Assembly: GCF_000271845.1 (NCBI RefSeq)
Contig: NZ_JH719393.1
Location: 186,001-250,000, forward strand
DNA from: Rhizobium leguminosarum bv. trifolii WSM2297
GTDB lineage: Bacteria; Pseudomonadota; Alphaproteobacteria; Rhizobiales; Rhizobiaceae
Direction of reading: 5' to 3'
Length of the DNA: 64,000 bases
The notes under the pieces are model-generated. The model did not search any database. It was not told the origin of the DNA and was given only the letters and a program-made list of their open reading frames with translations. This document shows, piece by piece, positions 1 through 8,764 of this stretch. Positions within the stretch are counted from its first letter, which is position 1, and every line of letters starts with the position of its first letter. Position numbers and translations under genes: made by a program.

Positions 1-437
1 GTTGCCGGCCCCTTGACGGCACTTCCCACGCTGACGGGAACGGTATCGATATTGGCGATCTTCATGAATGTCGTCGGCACGGTGCCGCTTGCCGTCGCCG
101 TGATGTTGTGGTTGGCGGTATCGATGTCGATTTCGCCAAGCGTGTAGCTGTTTTCTACCTGCGCGTGGAACCAGTCGGAGACCTTCTGCTTGAGGGCGTC
201 GGTGTCCCCGGTATTGTTGATCTGCTTGACTGCGGCGATCAAGGCCGCATCAAGGTCGCTCTGCATCTTCTGCCGGACATTGTAGCTGCGAATATAGTCG
301 AAACTGGCGCCGACCGCGACGAGCATCGGCACCAGACTGAGGGCAACGACGATCGCGACGTTGCCGGCTCTGTCCCTTCCGAGACCGCGAAGGGTCTGGA
401 AGCATCGATCCAATGAAAATGAAAAAGCTGACTTCAA
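1..437 (-). CDS. TadE/TadG-like pilus assembly protein (partial, 3' end outside window)
   Basis: The minus-strand frame stays open to the left edge of the window. It encodes an N-terminal basic stretch (GLGRDRAGN), one hydrophobic segment (VAIVVALSLVPMLVAVGASFDY) and then a soluble region with repeated Asp/Thr. This is the pseudopilin-like start of TadG/TadE proteins, which help assemble Flp pili at the inner membrane. No ATG exists upstream in frame, because an in-frame stop lies just above position 500. The start is therefore a TTG, at 437 or at 413; the choice is uncertain. The usual C-terminal von Willebrand A domain would lie outside the window. The family assignment rests on the N-terminal architecture only. 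Confidence 0.7.
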   Translation of the reverse strand, partial: MKSAFSFSLDRCFQTLRGLGRDRAGNVAIVVALSLVPMLVAVGASFDYIRSYNVRQKMQSDLDAALIAAVKQINNTGDTDALKQKVSDWFHAQVENSYTLGEIDIDTANHNITATASGTVPTTFMKIANIDTVPVSVGSAVKGPA

Positions 438-659
438 AAAACCACCGTCGCGCAGAACATGAAAAAATACTAATGCGAGATGTATCCAGGAAGCTTAAGC
501 CTTTGTTAAAACTTGCAAGTTCCAGCGGGAATTGGGTCGCCGGCGCGTCGTTTGCTGCGCGTATTGGATAGGCCTGCGAATTATGGATATTCGCGCTACG
601 CCACGTCATGGTCTTTCGTGGCGTTGATCACTCCTCGTGCGGGCACGGTGTCCGCACCC

Positions 660-1313
660 TCAGCGCTGCATCAGCAAGTCATGAAGGCGTTTTTGAACCT
701 CTTGCGGGGAGGTGTTGCGATTGTTGAAGAAGTCGCCCACCACGGCAATCCAGCCTTCCGACATCTGGGTCGGCATGGCCTGGGATTGGGCACTGACTTC
801 GCCTTTCCTTGCCTTGATCATCTCCAATCCAAGCTTGCCGCACCGATCAAGGCCGGATGGGTCGACATCGGTGCGGACGGGCAACGATCCCTTGATCCGG
901 CTGAAGGCAACCTGATTGTCGCGATCAAGCACCATGCGTGCGAAAGCCTGCTGCGCCTCTGCGGTGCCGTCCCGATTGGTCAGCGGAAGGGCAAAGGCGT
1001 CGATGACCATGAAATAGGCGATCGATGTGCCCGGCACCAGACTGCAATCGAAATCCTTGTCGACGCTGTAGCCGCGTGCCACGAGCTCGCCCTTGGCCCA
1101 GTCGCCCATGAACTGCATGCCGGCCTTGCCCTGGCCCACCGCCGCGGTGGCATCAGCCCATGTCTTGTCCTTGGACAGACGCAACAATAGTTCCAGGGCT
1201 TCGATCATGCTCGGGCCCTGCACGAGAGCGGCATCGCCGCTCGTGAGACTGGGGTAACCCTCTGGCACGAATTTATGGCTGTCAGGAACCGCGCGAAAAC
1301 CGCGGCTATCCAT
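660..1313 (-). pseudogene. 5'-truncated sugar ABC transporter substrate-binding protein
   Basis: The 217 residues match the C-terminal half of family 1 extracellular solute-binding proteins for sugars. Recognisable parts are the GKAGMQFMGDWAKGE motif near residue 62, the PGTS strand near 93 and the VGDFFNNRNTSPQEVQKRL tail. Family members are usually about 410 residues with a signal peptide, and here the whole N-terminal lobe and export signal are missing. The frame upstream of 1313 reads into unrelated, non-coding-looking residues. No permease or ATPase gene is nearby. This is best read as a gene remnant; a working periplasmic protein could not be made from it. Confidence 0.75.
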
Positions 1314-1560
1314 TTTACGCAGTCCGATCCGTATCGCGCGCTGAAAGTAACGCCGGCACTGGAGAAGGCAGCAATCTCTTAAATTTTCTCACTGCATATT
1401 GAGGACCAAGCCGAAGTGCCCGGTCCTCGCGGACCGGTGCCATTGCGGCTACATCTTCGGACCGCTGTTTTCGCCTCAATGACTTGGGCGGCCTTTCCGA
1501 GGAAATTCTCGATTGGATGGATGATGCATTCGGTTGATGCCCATGGTGAGGAGATCCGTC

Positions 1561-3729
1561 ATGACGTTGTCCCAATCGCTTCCGCAGCCGGCCCTTATCG
1601 TCGATAACAACGAACACAAGCAGGCGGAGCGGGAACTGAAGAAGGCGCTTGAATTCGCAGAGGGGATCATCGCCGCCATTCCGGATGTTCTCTTCGAGGT
1701 GGACCAGGACGGCCGTTATCTGCAGGTCTGGACAAGAAACCCAGAACTACTGGCCCAGCAGAAGGAGATGCTGCTCGGCAAGACGGTCAGCGACGTTCTG
1801 GCGCCCGATCAGGCGGCCATCGCGATGGAGGCTCTGCGCGAGGCCGGCAAAGAGGGAGTTGCTTATGGACGGTGCATTTGCATCTCCCTGCCGAACGGTG
1901 AGACTCGTTGGTTCGAGCTGTCCGTAGCCAAGCGGCCGAGTGCTGACTCGACCACCACGCTACTTGCGCTCTCGCGCGACATTACTGAGCGAAAACAGGC
2001 GGAAGAAGCTATCAACTCCGTACGGATGCAGCTTCTCAGCGTGCTTCAGACCATGCCTGATATGGTCTGGGTGAAAAACATGGATGGCGTCTATCTCCTG
2101 TGCAACCACGCCTTCGAGCAACTGACTGGGAAGACGGAATCTGAGGTGGTGGGAAAGACGGATTTCGATCTGTTCGCCCCTGAAAGGGCTAAGTATTTCC
2201 GAGTCACGGACGAAGAGGCGATCGAGACCGGAGGCATGCTCGTCGGTGAGGAATGGGTCGTCTCCGAGGAGAATGGTCAATCCGTTCTTCTTGAAACACG
2301 CAAAGTGCCGGTCATGGATGCAGGGGGAGACATTGTCGGGGTTCTCGGTGTGGCCCGAGACGTTACCGAGTTGAACGTCTCGCGGCAGAAAATTCACCAG
2401 ATGGCCTTTTACGATCCTTTGACCTCGCTGCCGAACCGATCGCTGTTTAACGATCGGCTGCGGCAGATGATCACCTCAGCTGGGTCGAGAGGCCAGCGGG
2501 CCGGGGTGATGCTGATCGACATCGATCATTTCAAGGCGGTCAACGATACGATGGGTCATCCCGTCGGCGATGATTTGCTCTGTCAGGCGGCGGCGCGCCT
2601 CAATGCGAGCGTTCGCGACTTTGACACGGTCGCCCGTCTCGGTGGCGACGAATTCGCGATCCTGTTGCCGGATATCAGCCAAGGCGACGATCTCGGCCGG
2701 ATTGCTCACAGTATCCTGGATAAGTTCAGGGAGCGCTTCCTGCTGGATGGCCAGGAGGTGTTCATTTCATGCAGCGTCGGCATTGCGCTCTATCCCAATG
2801 ACAGCGCCGACGCCAACGACCTTGTGAAATATGCCGACTCGGCAATGTATCTCGCCAAACGCTCCGGGCGGAACGGTTTCCGCTTCTATTCGAAAGACCT
2901 GACGGCAAGTGCCGAAGAGCGCATGCGACTGGAATCGGATTTGCGCCGCGCGATCGAGCGCGGCGAACTGGAACTGCACTACCAGCCCAAGGTGCTTCTG
3001 GACAGCGGCGTCATGGTCGGCTGCGAAGCTTTGCTGAGATGGCGCCATCCGGAAATGGGCATGATTCCGCCCGTCCGCTTCATTCCGGTCGCCGAAGACA
3101 CGGGGCTGATCGTGGAACTCGGGCAGTGGGTGCTGCGCGAGGCGTGCCAGACCGCGACCGAACTGAATGCCGATAGCCGCTCACCGCATAAGGTGGCGAT
3201 CAACCTGTCGGTCAAACAATTCCAATCCGCCGGGCTGGTAAAGTCGATTGCCGACATCCTCGACGAGACCGGTTGCCGCGCAGAATGGGTCGAAATCGAA
3301 ATAACCGAAAGCCTGCTGCTCGATCAGAAGGATGAAACATTGCAGGCGCTCTCGGAACTTCGAAGCATGGGATTTTCGATCGCCATCGACGATTTCGGCA
3401 CCGGCTATTCGGCGCTGAACTATCTGGCGCGCTTTCCGATCGATACGTTGAAGATCGACCGCTCATTCATCAACAGCACAGACAGACGGAACGAGGAACT
3501 GGTCAAGGCGATCCTCTCCATCGCGCGCTGCCTCGGACAGAACGTGGTAGCGGAAGGCGTCGAAACCGCCGAGCAGGCAGCTTTCCTGGCGGCAAACGGA
3601 TGCGGCTCGGCGCAGGGGTTTCTTTACAGCAAAGCCGTGCCCAAGGCGGATATCATCGCCCTGTGGCTGCGTTCTCCGGCGGGTGGTCCCAATGCAAACG
3701 AGCGGCTTTGCGAGACAATTCCATCCTGA
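1561..3729 (+). CDS. PAS-PAS-GGDEF-EAL cyclic-di-GMP signalling protein
   Basis: This cytoplasmic protein of 722 residues has no membrane segment. It carries two PAS sensor domains (about 35-150 and 158-280), a GGDEF domain with intact GGDEF at 361-365 and an RDFD inhibitory site just before it, and an EAL domain with EAL at 489-491, DDFGTGYS and VAEGVET motifs. Both diguanylate cyclase and phosphodiesterase signatures are complete, so it may make and degrade c-di-GMP, switched by the PAS inputs. ATG 1561 is chosen because AGGAG lies 8 nt upstream. A TTG at 1534 would add nine residues without a ribosome site. The gene stands alone. Confidence 0.93.
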   Translation: MTLSQSLPQPALIVDNNEHKQAERELKKALEFAEGIIAAIPDVLFEVDQDGRYLQVWTRNPELLAQQKEMLLGKTVSDVLAPDQAAIAMEALREAGKEGVAYGRCICISLPNGETRWFELSVAKRPSADSTTTLLALSRDITERKQAEEAINSVRMQLLSVLQTMPDMVWVKNMDGVYLLCNHAFEQLTGKTESEVVGKTDFDLFAPERAKYFRVTDEEAIETGGMLVGEEWVVSEENGQSVLLETRKVPVMDAGGDIVGVLGVARDVTELNVSRQKIHQMAFYDPLTSLPNRSLFNDRLRQMITSAGSRGQRAGVMLIDIDHFKAVNDTMGHPVGDDLLCQAAARLNASVRDFDTVARLGGDEFAILLPDISQGDDLGRIAHSILDKFRERFLLDGQEVFISCSVGIALYPNDSADANDLVKYADSAMYLAKRSGRNGFRFYSKDLTASAEERMRLESDLRRAIERGELELHYQPKVLLDSGVMVGCEALLRWRHPEMGMIPPVRFIPVAEDTGLIVELGQWVLREACQTATELNADSRSPHKVAINLSVKQFQSAGLVKSIADILDETGCRAEWVEIEITESLLLDQKDETLQALSELRSMGFSIAIDDFGTGYSALNYLARFPIDTLKIDRSFINSTDRRNEELVKAILSIARCLGQNVVAEGVETAEQAAFLAANGCGSAQGFLYSKAVPKADIIALWLRSPAGGPNANERLCETIPS

Positions 3730-4108
3730 GAATATCAGTTGAACCGGTGCAACTCGTTCAGTGTTCGCCCTTTTGATCTCCTCCGGTTTGTCGGTGCGAT
3801 GGCGAGCGATCGCCCTGCCAAGAAGCGGCCATCCGACGTCGGCATCGCCTCAATTCGTAGTTGTGCTATCCGATTGTCGCGGGCGTGTCCACATGGCGCA
3901 GTAAAGCCGCAAACGGGACGGTCGCGAAGGCGAAACTAGGGATTTGTTAAGGCTGACGCGGCGTTTATGGCCCGACGAACACATGCAACTCGCTGCAATG
4001 AATAGCGAGGATGTTCCGGTCGATCGGCAATGAAACACGCCGCATCCCATAAGCCATCGGATCTGGAGACATGAGGGTTTCCTGTCCGCCAAAACAACGA
4101 AACAAAGA
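3730..4108. other. intergenic stretch without recognised gene
   Basis: These 379 bases separate the GGDEF-EAL gene from a small plus-strand gene. Short frames exist on both strands, but none has a convincing ribosome site, codon pattern or recognisable protein. No terminator-like hairpin was found after the GGDEF-EAL stop. Confidence 0.5.
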
Positions 4109-4315
4109 ATGCAAATGGCTGAAATCATCCTCTTTCCGAATCCGGTCCCCAGCAACTTGATAGACATTCACGCCCTGCAGGACACGGGCGAACCTTCCGG
4201 CAATCCGGAGATGGATCAGATGCTCCAGGCGCGTGCCCGGATCCGAAATGTTTTGAACGAGCTCGACAGATTGAGCGGAGAGCTGCAGGCCGGTTCTCTG
4301 TCGACGGGGTCGTAG
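4109..4315 (+). CDS. small conserved-looking hypothetical protein (68 aa)
   Basis: A short acidic protein begins MQMAEIILFPNPVP and ends in a helical region of charged and Leu residues (ARIRNVLNELDRLSGEL, about 42-58) that could form a coiled coil. The MAEII-FP opening is common in small rhizobial proteins of unknown role. The start could equally be the second ATG at 4115, and no strong ribosome site is visible. It faces the sigma factor gene tail-to-tail. It is not recognised, and could be a spurious frame. Confidence 0.45.
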   Translation: MQMAEIILFPNPVPSNLIDIHALQDTGEPSGNPEMDQMLQARARIRNVLNELDRLSGELQAGSLSTGS

Positions 4316-4405
4316 GAGGACCGCTGCGGATGACTGGTCGGCGGGACCAGGCGAAACACAGCGCGGTCGACCATGACGGTGCAGCCGGGCTAATATTGGC
4401 AGGGC

Positions 4406-5116
4406 TTATGACGTCTGGCGAAGCGCTGCGACGACGCGATCGGCCATGAAGGCGCAACGGGCGCCATCGAACGGGAACAGCGCCGAGAATGCGCCGGAGA
4501 GCCGATTTTCGATCGACTGACGCATCATCTTCCGCGCCCGGTGCAATCGGGTCTTGGCGGTTTCGGACCTTATGCCGAGATGGGATGCAGCCTCTTCGGT
4601 GCTCATGCCCTCGACTTCACGCAGCACGAAAATGGCGCGAAAATCATCCGGGAGTTCGTCGACCGCCTGTTCGAGGAGCTGCCGCGCCTGGCTCCGCGAC
4701 AGCTCGGTTTCCGGATCTGTTGCAGATAAGGAGGACGGAAACTGCACGATCTCCCCACCCGCCGACGTCGCCTGCATGTCGATTTCCTCCAGCCCGGTGG
4801 TGTTCTTTCGGGCTCGCACCCGGCCCAGCGCCTCGTTGAGCGTAATCCGCGTCAGCCATGTCGAAAGCTCCGCCTCACCCCGGAACGCCGCCAGATTGGT
4901 GAAGGCCTTGACGTACGACGCCTGGACGACATCTTCCGCCTCCGCATCGTTGCGGATGACGGCGCGGGCGGTGCGGAACAGGCGTTGATTGTGACGCTGG
5001 ACGATGGCTCGGATGGCGGGTTCATCGCCGATCTTTGCCAGCGGCACGAGATCGGCGTCGGCAAGCGTCGATAGAAGCGGCTGGTGTCGCGCGGCCTGAG
5101 CCGGAATAGCTTTCAT
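4406..5116 (-). CDS. ECF-family RNA polymerase sigma factor
   Basis: The 236-residue protein has sigma region 2 (about 32-98, with DAEAEDVVQASYVKAF and a WLTRITLNEAL helix) and region 4 (about 148-200, with LPDDFRAIFVLREVEGMS and the HTH ending ETAKTRLHRARKMM). It extends past region 4 into a tail with FDGARC, a conserved feature of one ECF subgroup. It is the last gene of a minus-strand operon behind DUF4142 and cupredoxin genes, and no anti-sigma gene is adjacent. It probably directs its own operon in response to envelope or redox stress. The stimulus is inference. Confidence 0.9.
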   Translation of the reverse strand: MKAIPAQAARHQPLLSTLADADLVPLAKIGDEPAIRAIVQRHNQRLFRTARAVIRNDAEAEDVVQASYVKAFTNLAAFRGEAELSTWLTRITLNEALGRVRARKNTTGLEEIDMQATSAGGEIVQFPSSLSATDPETELSRSQARQLLEQAVDELPDDFRAIFVLREVEGMSTEEAASHLGIRSETAKTRLHRARKMMRQSIENRLSGAFSALFPFDGARCAFMADRVVAALRQTS

Positions 5117-5155
5117 GGAATCTCCGCCTCTCGCCTCGTCTGTCCGGCGCCCGGC

Positions 5156-5476
5156 CTATGGCCGGACGTCCAGCTTACCCGTCATGGCGGGATGAAAGCG
5201 GCAATAGAAATCGACCGCTCCTGCCCGGCTGATCGTCATGCGGCCTTCCGATTTCGGCGGCAGATCGATGTTGAAGCTTTTGTCACGAGCCGTCGCCGTA
5301 TGCCGGAATATATCATCATTTCGCCAGACGATCACATCGCCGACATGCAGTTCGGCAGGCGGCGCACTGAATTTCATGCCTGCAATGGTGACCTGATATT
5401 CCGTGGCAGCGGCAAGGCCGCTGACTGCCCAAAACAGCGCAAATAGCAGCGGCAGCGATTTCATCAGCAAACCCAT
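5156..5476 (-). CDS. periplasmic cupredoxin-like copper protein
   Basis: The 106-residue protein has a cleavable signal peptide (about 1-24, hydrophobic LPLLFALFWAVSGLAAA). A cupredoxin fold follows with the type I copper ligands in place: His59 in RHT, then Cys92, His95 and Met98 in YCRFHPAMTG. It resembles plastocyanin/amicyanin-type small blue copper proteins that carry electrons or bind copper in the periplasm. It lies 7 nt after the DUF4142 gene and 39 nt before the sigma gene, so the three are one transcription unit. ATG 5476 and an internal ATG at 5464 are both possible starts. Confidence 0.88.
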   Translation of the reverse strand: MGLLMKSLPLLFALFWAVSGLAAATEYQVTIAGMKFSAPPAELHVGDVIVWRNDDIFRHTATARDKSFNIDLPPKSEGRMTISRAGAVDFYCRFHPAMTGKLDVRP

Positions 5477-5483
5477 CGCAGAC

Positions 5484-6005
5484 CTACTTGATCACCGAGG
5501 CAAGATGCTCGGCATGCATCTGGTGCTGCTTGAACAGGGTGAGGCCCGTTTCCAGCAGCGACTTGAGCTCCTTATTCTCAGCGGAAGGGATCAGCACCTT
5601 GGCGAGCGCATCGTTGACCGACTTGTGATAGGCAACCTCGTTTTCGACATAGGCCTTGTCGAAAGCCGTGCCGTCGAGTGCGCCGAGCGTCGTCAATTCC
5701 TTGGCTGCCTCACTCGACAAGGACTGGCTGATGGCATTGTCCTCAGGCGTCACCTTCAGCTTCTTGACGAGGGCGAGCGCCTGGTCGTTGACGGCCTTGT
5801 GGTCGCGCTCCATGGTCTTGGCGAATTCGATGACGTCGGCATTCTTGCTCTTCTTCAACGCCTGCTCTGCGGCGGTAACGTCAATCTGCCCCGCCGTATA
5901 GGCGATGTGGGCGATTTGCGGGTCGGTCGGTTTGGCATCGGCGGCGATCGAAGCCGTGCCGAGCGAAGCCGCTATCACGGCTGCACCGAAAATTTGTTTC
6001 AACAT
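5484..6005 (-). CDS. DUF4142 family exported protein
   Basis: The 173-residue protein has a signal peptide (MLKQIFGAAVIAASLGTASIAADA) and a DUF4142 body, a ferritin-like helical bundle rich in His, Glu and Asp (FAKTMERDHKAVN, YVENEVAYHKSVNDAL, LFKQHQMHAEHL). The family is widespread in the bacterial periplasm and its function is not settled. ATG 6005 is preceded by GGGAGAC. An upstream in-frame start at 6071 would place residues before the signal peptide and is rejected. It is the first gene of the operon with the cupredoxin and ECF sigma genes. Confidence 0.88.
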   Translation of the reverse strand: MLKQIFGAAVIAASLGTASIAADAKPTDPQIAHIAYTAGQIDVTAAEQALKKSKNADVIEFAKTMERDHKAVNDQALALVKKLKVTPEDNAISQSLSSEAAKELTTLGALDGTAFDKAYVENEVAYHKSVNDALAKVLIPSAENKELKSLLETGLTLFKQHQMHAEHLASVIK

Positions 6006-6069
6006 GATCTGTCTCCCTGGTGTCGTGTGACATGCCTTCCGCAGCGCTGGCGCGCCTTTGGAAGTGAGC

Positions 6070-6099
6070 ATTGGATGCAGATCAATCGAAAAGGTTCCC
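6070..6099 (-). promoter_or_regulatory. candidate ECF-type promoter of the DUF4142-cupredoxin-sigma operon
   Basis: Read on the minus strand, GGGAACC (6093-6099) looks like an ECF -35 element. About 15 nt later comes CATCCAAT (6070-6077), roughly 65 nt before the DUF4142 start. GGAAC-like -35 boxes are usual for ECF sigma factors, and many ECF factors control their own operon. The -10 element does not match a consensus I can name, so this is a suggestion only. Confidence 0.3.
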
Positions 6100-6150
6100 G
6101 GAAATTTTTACGCAGGGCGGCGGCGTTCATCGGCGCCCACCATCGATGCT

Positions 6151-6498
6151 TCAGTCTTTGCCGAGGAAGCGCTGCAGCACGATCGCGTGGTTGTGGTCAG
6201 GGTCTTTCGCCGCGTAGAGAAGCGTTGCCGCCGATTTCCCGATATGACGTTCGAGTTCCTCGACGGCGGATACGTTCTTCTCGAGCTCCTCCCGGTAGCG
6301 TCGTTGAAACTCGGTCCATTTGGCGGGATCGTGGCCGAACCATCGGCGCAGCGTCGGGCTCGGCGCGATATCCTTCAGCCAGAGATCGATTGCCGCATCC
6401 TGCTTGCTCAACCCGCGAGGCCAGAGCCTGTCGACCAGAACGCGCGTCCCGTCTTCGTCTTCCTTCGGCTCGTAGATTCGTTTGATGTGCAAGGCCAT
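6151..6498 (-). CDS. DUF488 family protein (YeaO-like)
   Basis: The 115-residue cytoplasmic protein matches the short DUF488/YeaO family. It opens with IKRIYEP, then DGTRVLVDRLWPRGLSK, WLKDIAPS, LRRWFGHDPAKW, F..RY..EL, and ends TLLYAAKDPDHNHA-VL. The family is small, common in bacteria and of unknown biochemical role. ATG 6498 has AGGTGAGC about 5 nt upstream, which decides against the ATG at 6513. It stands alone between the sigma operon and the polysaccharide export gene. Confidence 0.88.
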   Translation of the reverse strand: MALHIKRIYEPKEDEDGTRVLVDRLWPRGLSKQDAAIDLWLKDIAPSPTLRRWFGHDPAKWTEFQRRYREELEKNVSAVEELERHIGKSAATLLYAAKDPDHNHAIVLQRFLGKD

Positions 6499-6704
6499 TT
6501 TGCTCACCTGCATGGGTTCGAAACCCGTCTCGACCGAACCGGTGGACGAGGGATTTGGTTCCAGCGCGGAGCATATGGTTGCCGATTAGCCACAGTGCCT
6601 TGCCTCTAAGCTGTCACAATTGATTTTTCGCGCGCAACTGGTATTGCTCGGTTGTCTGCCATTGTTATTTTTCGATTCTCTCAATATTGCCAAAAGGATA
6701 CCTG

Positions 6705-7844
6705 ATGCGAAAGTTGGCGCCATTCATCGTTGTCGCGGTACTCAGTGCATGTGCCCGGCCATCCGATGGCCCAACTGCCGGCGGTTTCTATAATGCCACC
6801 TCGCCGCAAACCAACGAGCGGATTCCTGTTGTCAGATTGTCGGAAGCGCCGATGGGTCCAGTTTCGGCCGCTCCGCTCGCCTATACGGCCACGGATACAG
6901 GCCTCAGCAGCATGCGCTCCAGCGGATTTGCCGATACGAGGCTCAGGCGCGGCGACGTCATCGACGTAACGATTCTCGATCCGGGCGAGGATGGCCTTTT
7001 CTCCTCGACCCAGAGCAAGACCCTCAATCTCGGCCGCTTCACCGTCGATTCCACCGGCAACGTGACCCTTCCCTTCATCGGCAAGCAGCGGGTGGTGGAT
7101 TCCTCGACCGAGGCTCTGCAGACGCGCATCGTCACCGGCCTGAAGGGTTCGGCCGTCAATCCACAGGCTGTCGTCACCGTGGTCGACAGGCCCTCCAGCG
7201 GCTTCACCGTCAATGGTGACGTGCGGGCCGCCGGCCGCTTCCCGCTCACCGCACGCAAGGAGCGCGTGCTCGATGCGGTTGCCCTTGCCGGCGGCGCATC
7301 CTCGGCGCCGAGCTCGGCGACCGTTACGCTGATGCGCGGCAAGCAGCGCGCCACCGTGCCGCTGCAGCGCGTCATCGACGACAGCAAACAGAATGTCTAT
7401 CTGCTGCCCGACGACCAGATCTATGTCGACAAGGATTCCCCGACCTTCACCGCCTTCGGCGCTTTCAAGAGTGTCGGCGAGTTCGAATTCGAGCCGGGCA
7501 GGCTGACGCTGGCCCAGGCGCTCGGCCGGGCGGGCGGCCTGCTCGACGACCGTGCCGATGCGAGCAATTTCTATGTGCTGCGCAATCAGCCGGTCTATAC
7601 GCAGGTCGCGGCTGCGAATGCCAAGACCGCCGCGCCGGTCGTGGTCAGCAGCAAGCCGGTGATCTACCGCGTTAATATGAAGGACGTTTCCAATTTGGCG
7701 CTGATGCAGCGCTTCCAGATGATGGACGGCGATATCATCTATGCCAGCAATGCCAGCCTGGTGGACTTCGCCAAGCTCTTCAACGTCTACCAGAAGAGCG
7801 TGCCGACGGCCGCCGCGCCAATTCCCGGTTCGAGCGGCAATTAA
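6705..7844 (+). CDS. Wza-like polysaccharide export outer-membrane lipoprotein
   Basis: The 379-residue protein begins with a lipoprotein signal ending in an LSAC lipobox (MRKLAPFIVVAVLSAC). It continues with a polysaccharide-export (Poly_export) domain (about 85-170: LRRGDVIDVTI, GRFTVDSTGNVTLPFIG) and two SLBB-type domains (about 175-250 and 255-330). It should form the outer-membrane channel for a surface polysaccharide. ATG 6705 has AAGGA about 7 nt upstream; the earlier frame start at 6687 lacks one. No glycosyltransferase or Wzc gene is adjacent in the window. It is convergent with the T6SS operon and the two stop codons overlap by a few bases. Confidence 0.9.
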   Translation: MRKLAPFIVVAVLSACARPSDGPTAGGFYNATSPQTNERIPVVRLSEAPMGPVSAAPLAYTATDTGLSSMRSSGFADTRLRRGDVIDVTILDPGEDGLFSSTQSKTLNLGRFTVDSTGNVTLPFIGKQRVVDSSTEALQTRIVTGLKGSAVNPQAVVTVVDRPSSGFTVNGDVRAAGRFPLTARKERVLDAVALAGGASSAPSSATVTLMRGKQRATVPLQRVIDDSKQNVYLLPDDQIYVDKDSPTFTAFGAFKSVGEFEFEPGRLTLAQALGRAGGLLDDRADASNFYVLRNQPVYTQVAAANAKTAAPVVVSSKPVIYRVNMKDVSNLALMQRFQMMDGDIIYASNASLVDFAKLFNVYQKSVPTAAAPIPGSSGN

Positions 7845-8764
7845 GCCTGGACAGGACGTTTCGCGGGGCCGCCGAGCAGATGCAAGGCGGCCTTCGCATT
7901 TTGGGGTCTGTCCTGAGGAGCCCGTTCGGACAGGCGAAGCGCCAAAGCCTCCAACCCCTCGTCGCGTTCCTTGCAATGTTGCAGCAGCAAGGAGAGCAGA
8001 AGCCCGGCTGCGTAAAGATCGGATCGTCCGTCGAGCGGTTCACCGGCCATCTGTTCGGGGGAAGCGAGATCCGGTCGGCCGGCAAAGGCGAGATCGAATT
8101 GGCCATGCCGGTATCCGACCTCGAGCGCCACGCCGAAGTCGGCGATCTTCAAACGGGAAAAATCGCCATCGGCGGATAGAAGATTGAGCGGCGACAGGTC
8201 GCAATGCACGAAACCTGCGGCATGGATTGCTTGCAGGCCGAACAGTACTGAAGTCATGATCGCTGTCACCTCGCCAGGAGATAACGCTCTTTGCTGCAAA
8301 AGGTCCGCAAGCCGGCTACCGATCCATTCCATGACCAGGGCAGGGCGTCCGTCGGCAAGACGCAGAACGGTCTGCGTTGTGGCAATATGGGAATGGCGGA
8401 GCGCCATGCCGATATCAGCCTCGCGCAGCATGAGTTTCCTGACGACGGGATCGTCGGCATGCTCGGGTCGCGGTAGCTTGATGGCGTGCAGCGTTCCGAG
8501 ATCACGATGGCGGGCACGATAGATTTGGGTGAACGCGCCCTCGTGGATCAGCGCTTCGAGCAGGAAGCTGTTGGCGACAATCTTAGGATCGGTATCGCTG
8601 AGGCGGGCTTCGCCTCGATCGAGCGCATCCCGGACCCGATCTACCAGGATCTGCCGGGTCTCGGGCGAATTCGGTTTGTCCGCGCTTTTATTCAACGCCT
8701 GCCAGAGATGGGAGAAATGTCGCGCGATCTCCGCGAAATCGGCTTCCGCAGGATCATGCGCCAT
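7841..8764 (-). CDS. impN: T6SS-associated Ser/Thr protein kinase (ImpN/PpkA-like)
   Basis: This 307-residue eukaryotic-type kinase has a glycine-poor ATP loop (HEGAFTQIY, 75-82), catalytic Lys96 in HAIK, HCD at 187-189 in place of HRD with Asn194, DFG at 209-211 and SPEQ near 235. It has no transmembrane helix and no C-terminal sensor domain, so it is much shorter than Pseudomonas PpkA. It is the last gene of the T6SS operon and overlaps tagF-pppA by 11 nt. By analogy with Agrobacterium and Pseudomonas it would phosphorylate a T6SS component (Fha or TssL) to turn secretion on, opposed by the phosphatase next to it. The symbol follows the imp order. Confidence 0.88.
   Translation of the reverse strand: MAHDPAEADFAEIARHFSHLWQALNKSADKPNSPETRQILVDRVRDALDRGEARLSDTDPKIVANSFLLEALIHEGAFTQIYRARHRDLGTLHAIKLPRPEHADDPVVRKLMLREADIGMALRHSHIATTQTVLRLADGRPALVMEWIGSRLADLLQQRALSPGEVTAIMTSVLFGLQAIHAAGFVHCDLSPLNLLSADGDFSRLKIADFGVALEVGYRHGQFDLAFAGRPDLASPEQMAGEPLDGRSDLYAAGLLLSLLLQHCKERDEGLEALALRLSERAPQDRPQNAKAALHLLGGPAKRPVQA

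Noticed and set aside
413..568. Plus-strand frame of about 51 codons starting MKMKKLTSKN
   Set aside because: It is antisense to the start of the TadG-like gene, has no ribosome site and no recognisable sequence.
3739..3939. 66-codon plus-strand frame after the GGDEF-EAL gene
   Set aside because: It has no ribosome site, an odd residue composition (Arg/Ser-rich) and no family resemblance.
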